64,000 nucleotides of DNA from a bacterium (GTDB taxonomy: Bacteria > UBP15 > UBA6099 > JAJRTR01): positions 1-64,000 of the forward strand of contig JAJRTR010000124.1 in assembly GCA_024278215.1 (NCBI GenBank), written 5' to 3'. The notes under the pieces were generated by a model, which made no database searches, was not told the origin of the DNA, and saw nothing but the letters and a program-made list of their open reading frames with translations. Below, in pieces: positions 35,248 through 43,496 of the stretch. Within the stretch, counting starts at the first letter, position 1. Every line of letters starts with the position of its first letter. Both the position numbers and the translations under genes were made by a program.

Positions 35248-35856
35248 CTATACTGAGAATTCGCGTATTCTCGCGATTCGTTCATCCGTCATATAAAAGT
35301 GGAAATGGCCGCCGTTCAGAAGCTTGTTTTCCCACATCATCGTCAGTGGAAGCCCGAGTATGATACATCGCGCTACACCTGAAATCACCTGGTGAGTGAC
35401 AAGCAGCACATTGCCGTCCGTGCGTGCCGCCGTCAGTTCGGTCAGTCCGTTCTTCACTCGCAACGCCACCTCCGCGAGCGATTCGCCGTCCGGAAATCTT
35501 ACCGTATGCGGCTCATATCGCCACCTGTCCATCAGGCCCGGGTAGCTCTCTTCGATCTCGGTCGTATTCATACCCTCGACTTTTCCATGATTCAGTTCGG
35601 CTATCCATTCGAGTGTTTTCACATCGAGACCGCTGCCGGAGGTCACTATTTCGGCGCTCTGTTTCGCCCTGATCAGAGGACTCGAAAACACTGTCGAGTA
35701 CTGCACAGTTTTAAAGAATTTTCCGGCACGCGCCATCTGCTCGCGGCCTTCGTCGTCGAGCGGGATGTCGATGCTGCCCTGGCATCTCAACTGGGCGTTC
35801 ATCTCTGTTTCCCCGTGCCTTATAAAAAATATCTGCCTGACGGATTTAAGCGACAT
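35248..35856 (-). CDS. Histidine phosphatase superfamily protein (phosphoglycerate-mutase-like)
   Basis: A 202-residue protein with the catalytic signature FFIRHGETEMN near residue 10, where the histidine is phosphorylated. The second-half histidine is in LLVTHQVISG, and FSSPLIRAKQSAEIV is the usual second arginine motif. Substrates in this family range from phosphoglycerate to alpha-ribazole phosphate and other small phosphates, so none is assigned. It overlaps the end of purM by 11 bp and has GGGAG just upstream of its ATG, so it belongs to the purM-purH operon. Confidence 0.88.
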   Translation of the reverse strand: MSLKSVRQIFFIRHGETEMNAQLRCQGSIDIPLDDEGREQMARAGKFFKTVQYSTVFSSPLIRAKQSAEIVTSGSGLDVKTLEWIAELNHGKVEGMNTTEIEESYPGLMDRWRYEPHTVRFPDGESLAEVALRVKNGLTELTAARTDGNVLLVTHQVISGVARCIILGLPLTMMWENKLLNGGHFHFYMTDERIARIREFSV

Positions 35857-36871
35857 TCACACTCCCGATAACTTTTCCGGATATACCTTCCCCGGCCAGA
35901 ACTTTCATTACTTCATTCACATCTTTTTCGCTCGCAGTCACGACCATACCGATCCCGCAGTTAAAAACCTTTCTCATTTCCTGTTCCTCGATGCCACCAG
36001 CTTCAGCGATATAATCGAAAACCGGTTGCCTTGTCCACGCGCTCCAGTCGATTGAAATATCGAGCCCGCCGGGAATAATCCTCTTCGTGTTCGCCTCGAG
36101 CCCGCCCCCGGTTATGTTCGCTATCCCATTTACGATACCTCCGGCGGCGAGTGCGTTTATCGGTTTCGCGTAAATCTGTGTGGGTGTTAGCAGTGCTTCG
36201 CCGATTGTGGCTCCGCCGAGCCCTTCCACCACATCGCGCACATCGTGCCCTTTCACCTCGAAGATTACTTTCCGTACAAGTGAGAACCCGTTGCTGTGAA
36301 TGCCCGAGGACGGGATACCTATTATCGCGTCACCGGCTTTTATCGCCGAACCGTCGATGATCTTCGACCTGTCGATGATACCGACGCAGAAACCGGCGAT
36401 GTCATATTCGCCGTCACCGTAGAAGCCGGGCATCTCCGCCATCTCGCCGCCGATCAGCGAGCAGCCGGCCTGCCTGCACCCCTCGGCAACACCGGAGACA
36501 ATGTCTTTAGCCGTCTCCGGATCGAGGCGGCCTGTCGCGAGATAGTCGAGAAAAAACAGCGGCTTCGCACCCGTGCATATAACATCGTTAACACACATCG
36601 CCACCGCGTCGATCCCCACCGTATCGTGCCTACCGGTCATAAATGCTACCTTCAGTTTCGTGCCCACGCCGTCCGTGCCGGACACAAGCACAGGGTCCGG
36701 CCCGACTTCATCTTTTATCGAGAAAAGACCGCCGAAACCTCCGATGTCCGTTATCACATTATCAGTAAACGTAGACTGTGTTATCCTGCGTATCATATCC
36801 ACAGCCCTGTCGCCGGCTTCGATGTTCACTCCGGCGTCCCTGTATGTCATCGGTCTTTTATCTGGTGCCAT
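35846..36871 (-). CDS. purM: Phosphoribosylformylglycinamidine cyclo-ligase
   Basis: A 341-residue enzyme that closes the AIR ring in purine synthesis (step 5). It has MTYRDAGVNIEAGD near the N-terminus, the FGGLFSI and VLVSGTDGVGTKLK segments of the ATP/metal site, CSLIGGEMAEMPGFY, and IGIPSSGIHSNGFSLVRK. The length matches the family. The start is M1 or M8; neither has a clear ribosome-binding site. It lies upstream of a histidine phosphatase gene and purH, forming a small purine operon. Confidence 0.97.
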   Translation of the reverse strand: MAPDKRPMTYRDAGVNIEAGDRAVDMIRRITQSTFTDNVITDIGGFGGLFSIKDEVGPDPVLVSGTDGVGTKLKVAFMTGRHDTVGIDAVAMCVNDVICTGAKPLFFLDYLATGRLDPETAKDIVSGVAEGCRQAGCSLIGGEMAEMPGFYGDGEYDIAGFCVGIIDRSKIIDGSAIKAGDAIIGIPSSGIHSNGFSLVRKVIFEVKGHDVRDVVEGLGGATIGEALLTPTQIYAKPINALAAGGIVNGIANITGGGLEANTKRIIPGGLDISIDWSAWTRQPVFDYIAEAGGIEEQEMRKVFNCGIGMVVTASEKDVNEVMKVLAGEGISGKVIGSVNVA

Positions 36872-36956
36872 ATCGTTTTATTAACCTGAGTCCTGTGGAA
36901 ATCATCTGAAAGCTTCTGCAACATCATTATTGACAACTTCTTATCGTTTCCACCGT

Positions 36957-37877
36957 CTATAATCTGTCTATGTCTTTAAGTTCGAGCGAAAGGAATTTTC
37001 GCGGGTTGAGAAACCGGTTTTTATAGCGCACCTCATAGTGAACATGGGAGCCGGTCGTCGTGCCCGTGGAGCCGACATAAGCTATGATCTGTCCTTTTTT
37101 GACCTTCTCGTCCCTTTTCACAAGAGTCCTTGAACAATGTGCGTAAAGAGTAAGAAACCCGTTGTTGTGATCGATCTTGATCACTCGGCCATAGCCGCGC
37201 ATCCATCCACTGAATGACACCACCCCGTTCGCTGTCGCATAAATAGGCGTCGTATATTTCCCCTTGATATCAATCCCCGTATGGAATTCCCTTAGTCCGC
37301 TGATGGGATGTATCCTGTAGCCGAATCCTGAAGTGATTCGCGGATTCCTCACCGGACTGATCGAAGGAATTGACGCAAACTTATCGACAAGTTTTTCGAC
37401 CTGTTTTTCCGTGACATCGAGAGTTTCGCGCCGCGACTGTATCTCCGCGCCCAGTATCCGCAGGTTCTCCCTGATAGATTCGACTTCCGGCGGCACCATT
37501 TTCCTTGTGGGCATGCCGACTTCCCTGGGCGATACCGATAGATAATCCACATTGCCGGGTTCGCCGGATATGCCTGTCTTTTCCTCGATCCTGTCGTTAG
37601 CCTTCTTGAGTTCATCGAGGTCTTTTCTGATCGACTCGGCTTCTTCGCGAAGAGCTATAACTTCCGCGCCTATTTCTATGTTGATCCTGTCGGTCCGTAC
37701 CTGTTTTTTCAAGTTGTAATATTGAAACGCGAGGAATCCGTTTGCGGCGATAACAGCAACGATAATCAGCGCAATCGCCCCGATAAGGTAAGGTGAAACA
37801 ACAAAATTGTAAAATGTGCGGCCCATGCGTGGCATAACCACAAAGTTGAGTTCCTTCAATTTATTCTTGTCGTCCAT
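36957..37877 (-). CDS. Membrane-anchored M23 (LytM) peptidase with coiled coil
   Basis: A 306-residue inner-membrane protein: a short cytoplasmic tail, a membrane segment (about 30-50), a coiled coil (about 53-165) and an M23 peptidase domain (about 180-290). The zinc ligands are present: H199 and D203 in FHTGIDIKG, and H280 in HVHYEV, with H247 (LYAHCS) and H278 in support. It should cleave peptidoglycan crosslinks in the periplasm. This domain order is like that of MepM/EnvC-type hydrolases. It lies 35 bp downstream of the HExxH protein gene. Confidence 0.93.
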   Translation of the reverse strand: MDDKNKLKELNFVVMPRMGRTFYNFVVSPYLIGAIALIIVAVIAANGFLAFQYYNLKKQVRTDRINIEIGAEVIALREEAESIRKDLDELKKANDRIEEKTGISGEPGNVDYLSVSPREVGMPTRKMVPPEVESIRENLRILGAEIQSRRETLDVTEKQVEKLVDKFASIPSISPVRNPRITSGFGYRIHPISGLREFHTGIDIKGKYTTPIYATANGVVSFSGWMRGYGRVIKIDHNNGFLTLYAHCSRTLVKRDEKVKKGQIIAYVGSTGTTTGSHVHYEVRYKNRFLNPRKFLSLELKDIDRL

Positions 37878-37912
37878 TATATTCTTGCGTCTTTCAAATT
37901 CAGTCGCACTGC

Positions 37913-38575
37913 CTAAAACCCATCGTCATCGACATTATTTTCGCCGTCATCCTGATCGAAAATACCCTCGTGCACCACACACGGGAGCGCCGGAAGGTCC
38001 ATCAGCCGGCGGGAGAACGCATTCGCCGCGATTTCCGACAGAGTACTCAGGCTTTTTTCAATTCTAAACACCTTCAGGTCCAGTATAGTCACCTTATGCA
38101 GTAGATTCACGAACTCGAAATTCTGGTGTTCGAGATGATGATATAACTCATGCGCGACACAGATATTAGTGAGTTTGGAAAGAAACTGCCTCGCGAGCCC
38201 ATCGTGCGCGACAAGATTTTCGCGGCATTTTCTCAGCGCGTTCTCATAGATAACGATTGTCGCCGGATTTGAAATATAACTCGAAAGCGCGAAAAACGCG
38301 CTGCCTTTGCCCTGTTCGGTAATATCGAAAATCACACGAACGTCGAAGTTCCGCGCAAGCCTGAGCGGGTCCTTCGTCTTATAGCGTTCTACCACTCTCA
38401 CAGCCCGCTCGTCGCCTATATCGAGAGCCTTCTCGATAAGACCGGTTATTGCATCTTCGGAAATCCGGTGAAAAAGAGGGTCGGTAGCGAGGAGACCGAG
38501 AGCCGGCTTAATATCTCTCTGCGGCCATTCACTCGATTCGGGTGAATCTGTTGTGGAAATCAGACTCATATCCAT
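37913..38575 (-). CDS. Putative zinc metalloprotein with HELYHHLEH motif
   Basis: A 220-residue soluble protein I cannot assign to a named family. The centre has a gluzincin-like motif, ICVAHELYHHLEHQ, matching HExxH and preceded by a predicted helix. A downstream glutamate-containing helix (STLSEIAANAFSRRLMDLP) has the form often used as third ligand in HExxH-E enzymes and in ImmA/IrrE-like proteases. The N-terminal part holds RVVERYKTKDPLRLARNFDV, also reminiscent of ImmA/IrrE-type proteins. The tail is very acidic. The start is the ATG at 38575. It is followed by the M23 peptidase gene at 35 bp. Confidence 0.65.
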   Translation of the reverse strand: MDMSLISTTDSPESSEWPQRDIKPALGLLATDPLFHRISEDAITGLIEKALDIGDERAVRVVERYKTKDPLRLARNFDVRVIFDITEQGKGSAFFALSSYISNPATIVIYENALRKCRENLVAHDGLARQFLSKLTNICVAHELYHHLEHQNFEFVNLLHKVTILDLKVFRIEKSLSTLSEIAANAFSRRLMDLPALPCVVHEGIFDQDDGENNVDDDGF

Positions 38576-38672
38576 GCGGAATAAAAGAAATACTCCACGT
38601 CGCTTTCGCAATATAGACGAACACAAGAAACCAGCGCGTTAAAATGATTTTAAAAACGCGAAACCCTGAAAA

Positions 38673-39836
38673 TCAGCGTCCCATTCCCACTTTCTGAGCC
38701 ATCTGGTGGAGTTTGCCCTCGGTCATGAACGAATTCGAGACAATCAACTCGGCCTCATGGAACTCGGCAAGTGTTTTCGAGCCGCACAATCCCATGCAGT
38801 TTTTCACCGACCCCAGCAGGTTCTGAGTGCCGTCTGTCCCCAGTGCCGGTCCGATGAGGATGTTCTCGAGTGTGCCGTGGACGCCGACCTGCACCCTTGT
38901 GCCGCGCGGTAGTGCCGCATGTGATGTCGCCATTCCCCAGTGGTAACCGCCGCCCGGCGCTTCCTCTGCTTTAGCGAACGGAGAGCCGATCATTACGGAA
39001 TCCGCTCCGGCCACAAGTGCCTTGCAGATGTCTCCGCCGGTTCTCATTCCACCGTCTGTGATGATAGCGACTTCACGACCGGTTTTCGCCTTGAAATCAT
39101 CCCTTGCGCGGGCTGTGTCGACCGTCGATGTGATCTGCGGAACACCTATGCCCAGCACGCCGCGTGTCGTACACGCCGCGCCGGGTCCGATACCTACGAG
39201 GATACCGGCTGCTCCGGCTTCCATCAACGCATAAGCGACGTCATAAGTAACACAGTTGCCGACAAGTACCGGTTTGGGAAAATTACCGCAGAATTTCGCG
39301 ATATCGAGAGACGGGGCCTTCGATGATTCATGTCGTACGGAAGTCACCGTTGACTGGATTACAAATATGTCGACACCGGCGTCAAGCGCGATTTCACCGA
39401 ATTTTTCCGCATCCATCGGTACTGACGATACAGCACAGATCACTCCTCCGTCACGAATCTCACGGACCCGCCTGCCGATAAGCTCTTCCTTTATCGGTTC
39501 CTTGTAAATCTCCTTAATATATGCTGTTACTTCAGCCGGAGACTTGCCGGGAATCGCCGAGAGAATCTCTTCGGGATTATCGTACCTTGTCTGGAGTCCA
39601 TTGAGGTTCAGAACGGCCAGGCCGCCCAGTTTACCCATGGCGACAGCAAATTTAACATCCACTACGCCGTCCATGGCGGACGCGAGGAAAGGGGCCGAAA
39701 ACGAATAGTCGCCTATTCGCATCGTTGTGTCGACGTCCTCCGGATCAACAGTGATGATTCCAGGTACTATGGAAACATCGTCAAACCCATAAGCGCGTCT
39801 TACTTTTTTGTCTTTTCCAATATATTCTTCACTCAT
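38673..39836 (-). CDS. guaB3: GuaB3-type IMP dehydrogenase-related protein
   Basis: A 387-residue TIM-barrel protein of the IMPDH/GMP reductase family without CBS domains. N-terminal features typical of the GuaB3 branch are present (KKVRRAYGFDDVSIVPG, DPEDVDTTMRIGDYSFSAPFLASAMDGVV, LGGLAVLNLNGLQTRY). The catalytic loop GIGPGAACTTRG holds the active cysteine, followed by IITDGGMRTGGDICKALVAGADSVMIGS. GuaB3 proteins occur in actinobacteria, cyanobacteria and other phyla. Some act as GMP reductases, so the direction of catalysis is open. The start at 39836 is chosen by family N-terminus. Confidence 0.88.
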   Translation of the reverse strand: MSEEYIGKDKKVRRAYGFDDVSIVPGIITVDPEDVDTTMRIGDYSFSAPFLASAMDGVVDVKFAVAMGKLGGLAVLNLNGLQTRYDNPEEILSAIPGKSPAEVTAYIKEIYKEPIKEELIGRRVREIRDGGVICAVSSVPMDAEKFGEIALDAGVDIFVIQSTVTSVRHESSKAPSLDIAKFCGNFPKPVLVGNCVTYDVAYALMEAGAAGILVGIGPGAACTTRGVLGIGVPQITSTVDTARARDDFKAKTGREVAIITDGGMRTGGDICKALVAGADSVMIGSPFAKAEEAPGGGYHWGMATSHAALPRGTRVQVGVHGTLENILIGPALGTDGTQNLLGSVKNCMGLCGSKTLAEFHEAELIVSNSFMTEGKLHQMAQKVGMGR

Positions 39837-40017
39837 AAGATCATCAATAGTAGCAGATTGTTTTATCTTTGTCAATAAATTTGTTTGTCGACAGGCAAAA
39901 AAGCCTTTAACCATGCGGATATTTTGATATTAAGTTTTTGGAAATGAGGCAAAATCACGCTACGCCCGAAAAATCCGCCGAAAAGTGGCTTCCTGTCGAT
40001 TAACATGCAAATATCAG

Positions 40018-40194
40018 AGCCAATTGCAAAATTATGTTCGTAGCGAGGTCGAACGAATTTGTTCCGAAACAAGGCGGAGATGCAAAATTCTCGCAGGTGT
40101 ACTCTGGAGAGTATGTTCAGGACGATTTTGTGCCGACGACGCAGCAATGGACGATTGCAGCCGACCGCAGCAGAATCAGAATTTCCAATCGGCT
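40018..40194 (+). mobile_element. R1 miniature inverted-repeat element, copy C
   Basis: A 177-bp element with left end AGCCAATTGCAAAATTATG and right end AATTTCCAATCGGCT. It is flanked on both sides by TATCAG (40012-40017 and 40195-40200), an exact 6-bp direct repeat that looks like a target-site duplication. It is non-coding and in the same orientation as copy B. Confidence 0.88.
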
Positions 40195-40260
40195 TATCAG
40201 AATAAACAACTTCCCGAAAAATGTTAAAAAACTGTGCTGAAAAAGCCTTTTGAAATGTAG

Positions 40261-40326
40261 TTATTCACAATGTTTTCCACATTTCCACACTGTAGATTCC
40301 CCCAAAAGGTTGCTTTTTGTGGAAAA
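40261..40326. promoter_or_regulatory. Cluster of DnaA-box-like 9-mers
   Basis: TTATTCACA (40261-40269) fits the TTATNCACA consensus exactly. TTTTCCACA (40273-40281), ATTTCCACA (40281-40289) and the inverted TGTGGAAAA (40318-40326) are one- or two-base variants. Four such sites in 66 bp is dense. No dnaA, dnaN or rpmH gene is in the window, so an origin is not claimed; a DnaA-titration or regulatory site is possible. Confidence 0.4.
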
Positions 40327-40412
40327 AATGGTAAAACCACAACTTACTTTGCCTGACTATGACTGCGTTTTGACGCGCTTAACACACTATCGCTACACTC
40401 ATGGTTCACTAA

Positions 40413-41414
40413 CTATAATGAACAGTTCGGCTGCGGGGTCAACTCTAACCCGTTTCTCCCGTTCATGAGCAGTTCGTACCCTGTTTTTGCAATCATGGCG
40501 GCGTTGTCGGTGCACATTTCAAACGGTGGTGTGAAAAAGGTGATTCCGGCCCTGTCGCATTCCTGCTTCATCATCATTCTGAGCGGTCCGTTCGCAGCGA
40601 CACCACCAGCGATCATGACCGTCGAAACGCCGCACTCGTCGGCAGCGGACAATGTTTTTTTGACGAGCACATCGACAACGGCTTCCTGAAATGATGCCGC
40701 AATATCGCTTATTGTAATCTCGCGACCGATTTTCTCTTTGCTGGTGTGCATGAAGTTGACAACCGCAGTTTTCAGTCCGCTGAAGCTCAGGTTCAGGTTC
40801 TTTTTGTGTATCATAGGACGGGGGAAGGAAATTTTTGACGGATCGCCGTTTTCTGCTGCCTGCTGGATCGCGGGGCCGCCTGGATAGCCGAGATCGAGCA
40901 ACCGGGCGACTTTGTCGAATGCTTCGCCGGCTGCATCGTCTACAGTGCCGCCCAGAAGTTTATATTTGCCTGAACGCTCCACGAACACAATATCTGTGTG
41001 ACCGCCCGAGACAAGAAGGCAGACCGCCGGGAGTTCGGGTTCCGGTTTGATGATAAAATTTGCCAGAAGGTGACCTTCCATGTGGTTCACGCCGACAGCG
41101 GGGATATCCAGCGATTCGGAAAGCGCCCTCGCCGCGGATATTCCCACCACAAGACTGATGACCAGTCCCGGACCGGCTGTCACCGCGATTAGTTCTATTT
41201 CACCGAAACGTACTCCGGCGTCTTCGATTGCCTGCTGGATAACTAAATTGATAGCCTCTGTATGTTTTCTAGCGGCCACCTCGGGGACGACACCCCCGAA
41301 TTTCGCATGAACATCTATCTGTGTCGCGACGACATTGGACAACAGTTCGACGCCGTCCTCAAGTACCGCCGCCGCACTTTCGTCGCATGATGTTTCAATC
41401 CCAAGTGTCAGCAT
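40413..41414 (-). CDS. tsaD: tRNA N6-adenosine threonylcarbamoyltransferase
   Basis: A 333-residue enzyme of the Kae1/TsaD family that attaches threonylcarbamoyl to A37 of ANN-decoding tRNAs. It has the N-terminal LGIETSCDESAAAVL, the metal motif NHMEGHLLANF (HxxxH), LLVSGGHTDIVFV, LGGTVDDAAGEAFDKVARLLDLGYPGG and the late VMIAGGVAANGPLR and FEMCTDNAAMIA segments. The family length is normal. No other t6A gene is adjacent. Confidence 0.97.
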   Translation of the reverse strand: MLTLGIETSCDESAAAVLEDGVELLSNVVATQIDVHAKFGGVVPEVAARKHTEAINLVIQQAIEDAGVRFGEIELIAVTAGPGLVISLVVGISAARALSESLDIPAVGVNHMEGHLLANFIIKPEPELPAVCLLVSGGHTDIVFVERSGKYKLLGGTVDDAAGEAFDKVARLLDLGYPGGPAIQQAAENGDPSKISFPRPMIHKKNLNLSFSGLKTAVVNFMHTSKEKIGREITISDIAASFQEAVVDVLVKKTLSAADECGVSTVMIAGGVAANGPLRMMMKQECDRAGITFFTPPFEMCTDNAAMIAKTGYELLMNGRNGLELTPQPNCSL

Positions 41415-41527
41415 ATCAACCAGTGTCGTGTCTACAATGAAAAAACGTAAGAAGGGTCATCGTAAAAGCGATAAACGGCAGTACTGGAGCTGAAGGCATC
41501 CTAACCCGGCACGTTCCGACCAGCCGT

Positions 41528-42046
41528 TTATTCAGTCGGGGGATCATTCTTCTTACCTTTCATCTCTTTGAGCAACTCGTTGTAACCACTCGATTTATTG
41601 TTTAAAAGAATACGCTTGAGTTCGTCCATGAACTGGTCTACGCCTTTGAATTCCCTGTAGACCGAAGCGAATCTTACGTAAGCGACTTCGTCGAGCTTGT
41701 ACAGTTCGCTTATGACGCATTCTCCGATGTCTCTCGACGGCACTTCCTTTTTGTCGCGGTACATGCCGGACTCGACTCTGTCGATAATACTCTCGATGAC
41801 ATCCGTGGAAATAGGTCGTTTTTCGCAGGCTTTCAGTAAACCGTCGCGAATCTTTTTTCTGTCGAATTTCTCACGCCGGTTGTCTTTTTTTATTACAAGA
41901 AGCTGTATTTCTTCGATGGTTTCGTAAGATGTGAAGCGGCGCGAGCAACCAAGGCATTCGCGCCGGCGCCGTATTTCCGCGCCTTCTTTAATCAGTCTCG
42001 AATCGATCACCCTGTCGTCCAGGTTGCCGCAGAATGGACATCGCAT
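41528..42046 (-). CDS. nrdR: Transcriptional repressor NrdR
   Basis: A 172-residue nucleotide-sensing repressor of ribonucleotide reductase genes. The N-terminal zinc ribbon (MRCPFCG and CLGCSRRFTSYE) is followed by an ATP-cone domain (LVIKKDNRREKFDRKKIRDGLLKACEKRPIS). The ATG at 42046 is chosen because GGAG lies nine bases upstream; the ATG five codons earlier has none. The C-terminal tail is somewhat longer than usual. It follows glyA by 52 bp. Confidence 0.97.
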   Translation of the reverse strand: MRCPFCGNLDDRVIDSRLIKEGAEIRRRRECLGCSRRFTSYETIEEIQLLVIKKDNRREKFDRKKIRDGLLKACEKRPISTDVIESIIDRVESGMYRDKKEVPSRDIGECVISELYKLDEVAYVRFASVYREFKGVDQFMDELKRILLNNKSSGYNELLKEMKGKKNDPPTE

Positions 42047-42098
42047 CTGTTCACGCTCCATGCACGGCCCCGGCTTTCGCCGAGGTCGTCGCTATTTG

Positions 42099-43361
42099 TC
42101 ACCACTGGTTTATATCCACATAGATCGGGAACTGTTCGCAGAGTTCCTCGACCTCGCCGCGTATCTTCAGCCTGATGTCTTCGTTCCTCGGACTGTTCAG
42201 AACTTGCGAAATCCATTTGCCGATGATTTTCATTTCATCCTCTTTCATGCCGCGGGTGGTCAGTGCCGGTGTGCCGGGCCTGATACCGCTGGTGACAATC
42301 GGGCTTTTCGTGTCATACGGGATCGAATTTTTGTTGACGGTGATACCGGCCTCTTCGAGCAGGTTTGCGGCGTCGCGACCACTGAGGCCCTTGTCCGTCA
42401 GGTCCACGAGCATGAGATGGTTGTCTGTGCCGCCGGTTGTGAGGCGGAATCCTTCCTCAAGCAGCGTCTCAGCCAGTACGGCTGCGTTCCTTACGATTTG
42501 TTTCTGGTATTCCTTGAAACCGAACGATTGCGCTTCTCTGAAGCAAACGGCTTTGGCAGCTATCTGGTGCATCAGCGGACCCGACTGTGTGCCGGGGAAT
42601 ACGGCTTTGTCGATTTTCGACGCGAGCGCCTGCTTGCACATTACGATCGCGCCCCTCGGGCCGCGCAGTGTCTTGTGGGTGGTGGATGTGACGATATCGG
42701 CGATCGGTACGGGGTCGGGGTGTTCGCCGGCGCAGACGAGGCCGATAATGTGGGCGATGTCAGTCATCAGCATCGCGCCGACTTCGTCGGCTATCTCGCG
42801 GAATTTCTCGAAATCGATGGTTCTCGGATATGCACTCGCGCCGCACACGATCAGTTTTGGTTTGATCTTCTTTGCCTGGTCGCGGATTTCGTCATAATCG
42901 AGCCGTTCGTCCTTTCTGCTGACACCATAGTTGTAAAACTCGAAGTATCTGCCTGAGAAGTTGAGCTTTTTACCGTGTGTGAGGTGTCCGCCCATCGCTG
43001 TGTCCATGCCCAGGACCCTGTCACCGATATCGAGCACGGCAAAGTATGCTGCCAGGTTGGCGGACGTGCCCGTGTGCGGCTGCACGTTTATGTGTTCGCA
43101 TTTGAAAAGTTTTTTGCCGCGCTCACGTGCCAGGTTTTCGGCCATGTCGTAGTATCCGCAGCCGTTGTAGTAACGTTCGCTGGGATAACCTTCGGCATAT
43201 TTATTTGTAAGTATGCTGCCCATCGTCTTAAGAACCGCGCGGCTCGCGTAGTTCTCCGAGGGTATCATGACCAGCGTCTTTGTTTGTCTTTCGTATTCGC
43301 CCTCGATGATTTTTGATATCTCCGGGTCGGTCTGTCGCAACGATGTGTCTATAAAACTCAT
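42099..43361 (-). CDS. glyA: Serine hydroxymethyltransferase
   Basis: A 420-residue PLP enzyme that converts serine and tetrahydrofolate to glycine and methylene-THF. It has [52 protein letters not shown] and the PLP-lysine motif [15 protein letters not shown]. The length and all motifs match the family. The ATG at 43361 has AGAGG nine bases upstream. NrdR follows, so folate/nucleotide functions are grouped. Confidence 0.98.
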   Translation of the reverse strand: MSFIDTSLRQTDPEISKIIEGEYERQTKTLVMIPSENYASRAVLKTMGSILTNKYAEGYPSERYYNGCGYYDMAENLARERGKKLFKCEHINVQPHTGTSANLAAYFAVLDIGDRVLGMDTAMGGHLTHGKKLNFSGRYFEFYNYGVSRKDERLDYDEIRDQAKKIKPKLIVCGASAYPRTIDFEKFREIADEVGAMLMTDIAHIIGLVCAGEHPDPVPIADIVTSTTHKTLRGPRGAIVMCKQALASKIDKAVFPGTQSGPLMHQIAAKAVCFREAQSFGFKEYQKQIVRNAAVLAETLLEEGFRLTTGGTDNHLMLVDLTDKGLSGRDAANLLEEAGITVNKNSIPYDTKSPIVTSGIRPGTPALTTRGMKEDEMKIIGKWISQVLNSPRNEDIRLKIRGEVEELCEQFPIYVDINQW

Positions 43362-43496
43362 ATCTTTATACCTCTGTTCATAATTATGTTTTTCTTACCC
43401 TGCTGATTGCACGGTAACCATTATATGTTCCGTATGCACGCGCGATCAATACCCGGATGTAATAAGGGGTGATTGTCGGCGCTGTCTGTGGAACGG

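Larger units (their letters stand above)
39837..40412. other. Intergenic region with an R1 repeat and DnaA-box-like sites
   Basis: This 576-bp gap separates guaB3 and tsaD. It holds an R1 element with an exact target duplication (40018-40194) and, 60 bp on, a cluster of DnaA-box-like 9-mers (40261-40326). The rest is AT-rich and shows no gene. Confidence 0.6.

Noticed and set aside
40261-40326. Chromosome replication origin
   Set aside because: No dnaA, dnaN, gidA or rpmH is near, and gene direction does not switch here. Only a DnaA-box-like cluster is claimed.
41437-41493. Short plus-strand frame for a very basic 18-residue peptide (MKKRKKGHRKSDKRQYWS) between tsaD and nrdR
   Set aside because: It has no ribosome-binding site, no recognisable family, and is short enough to arise by chance.
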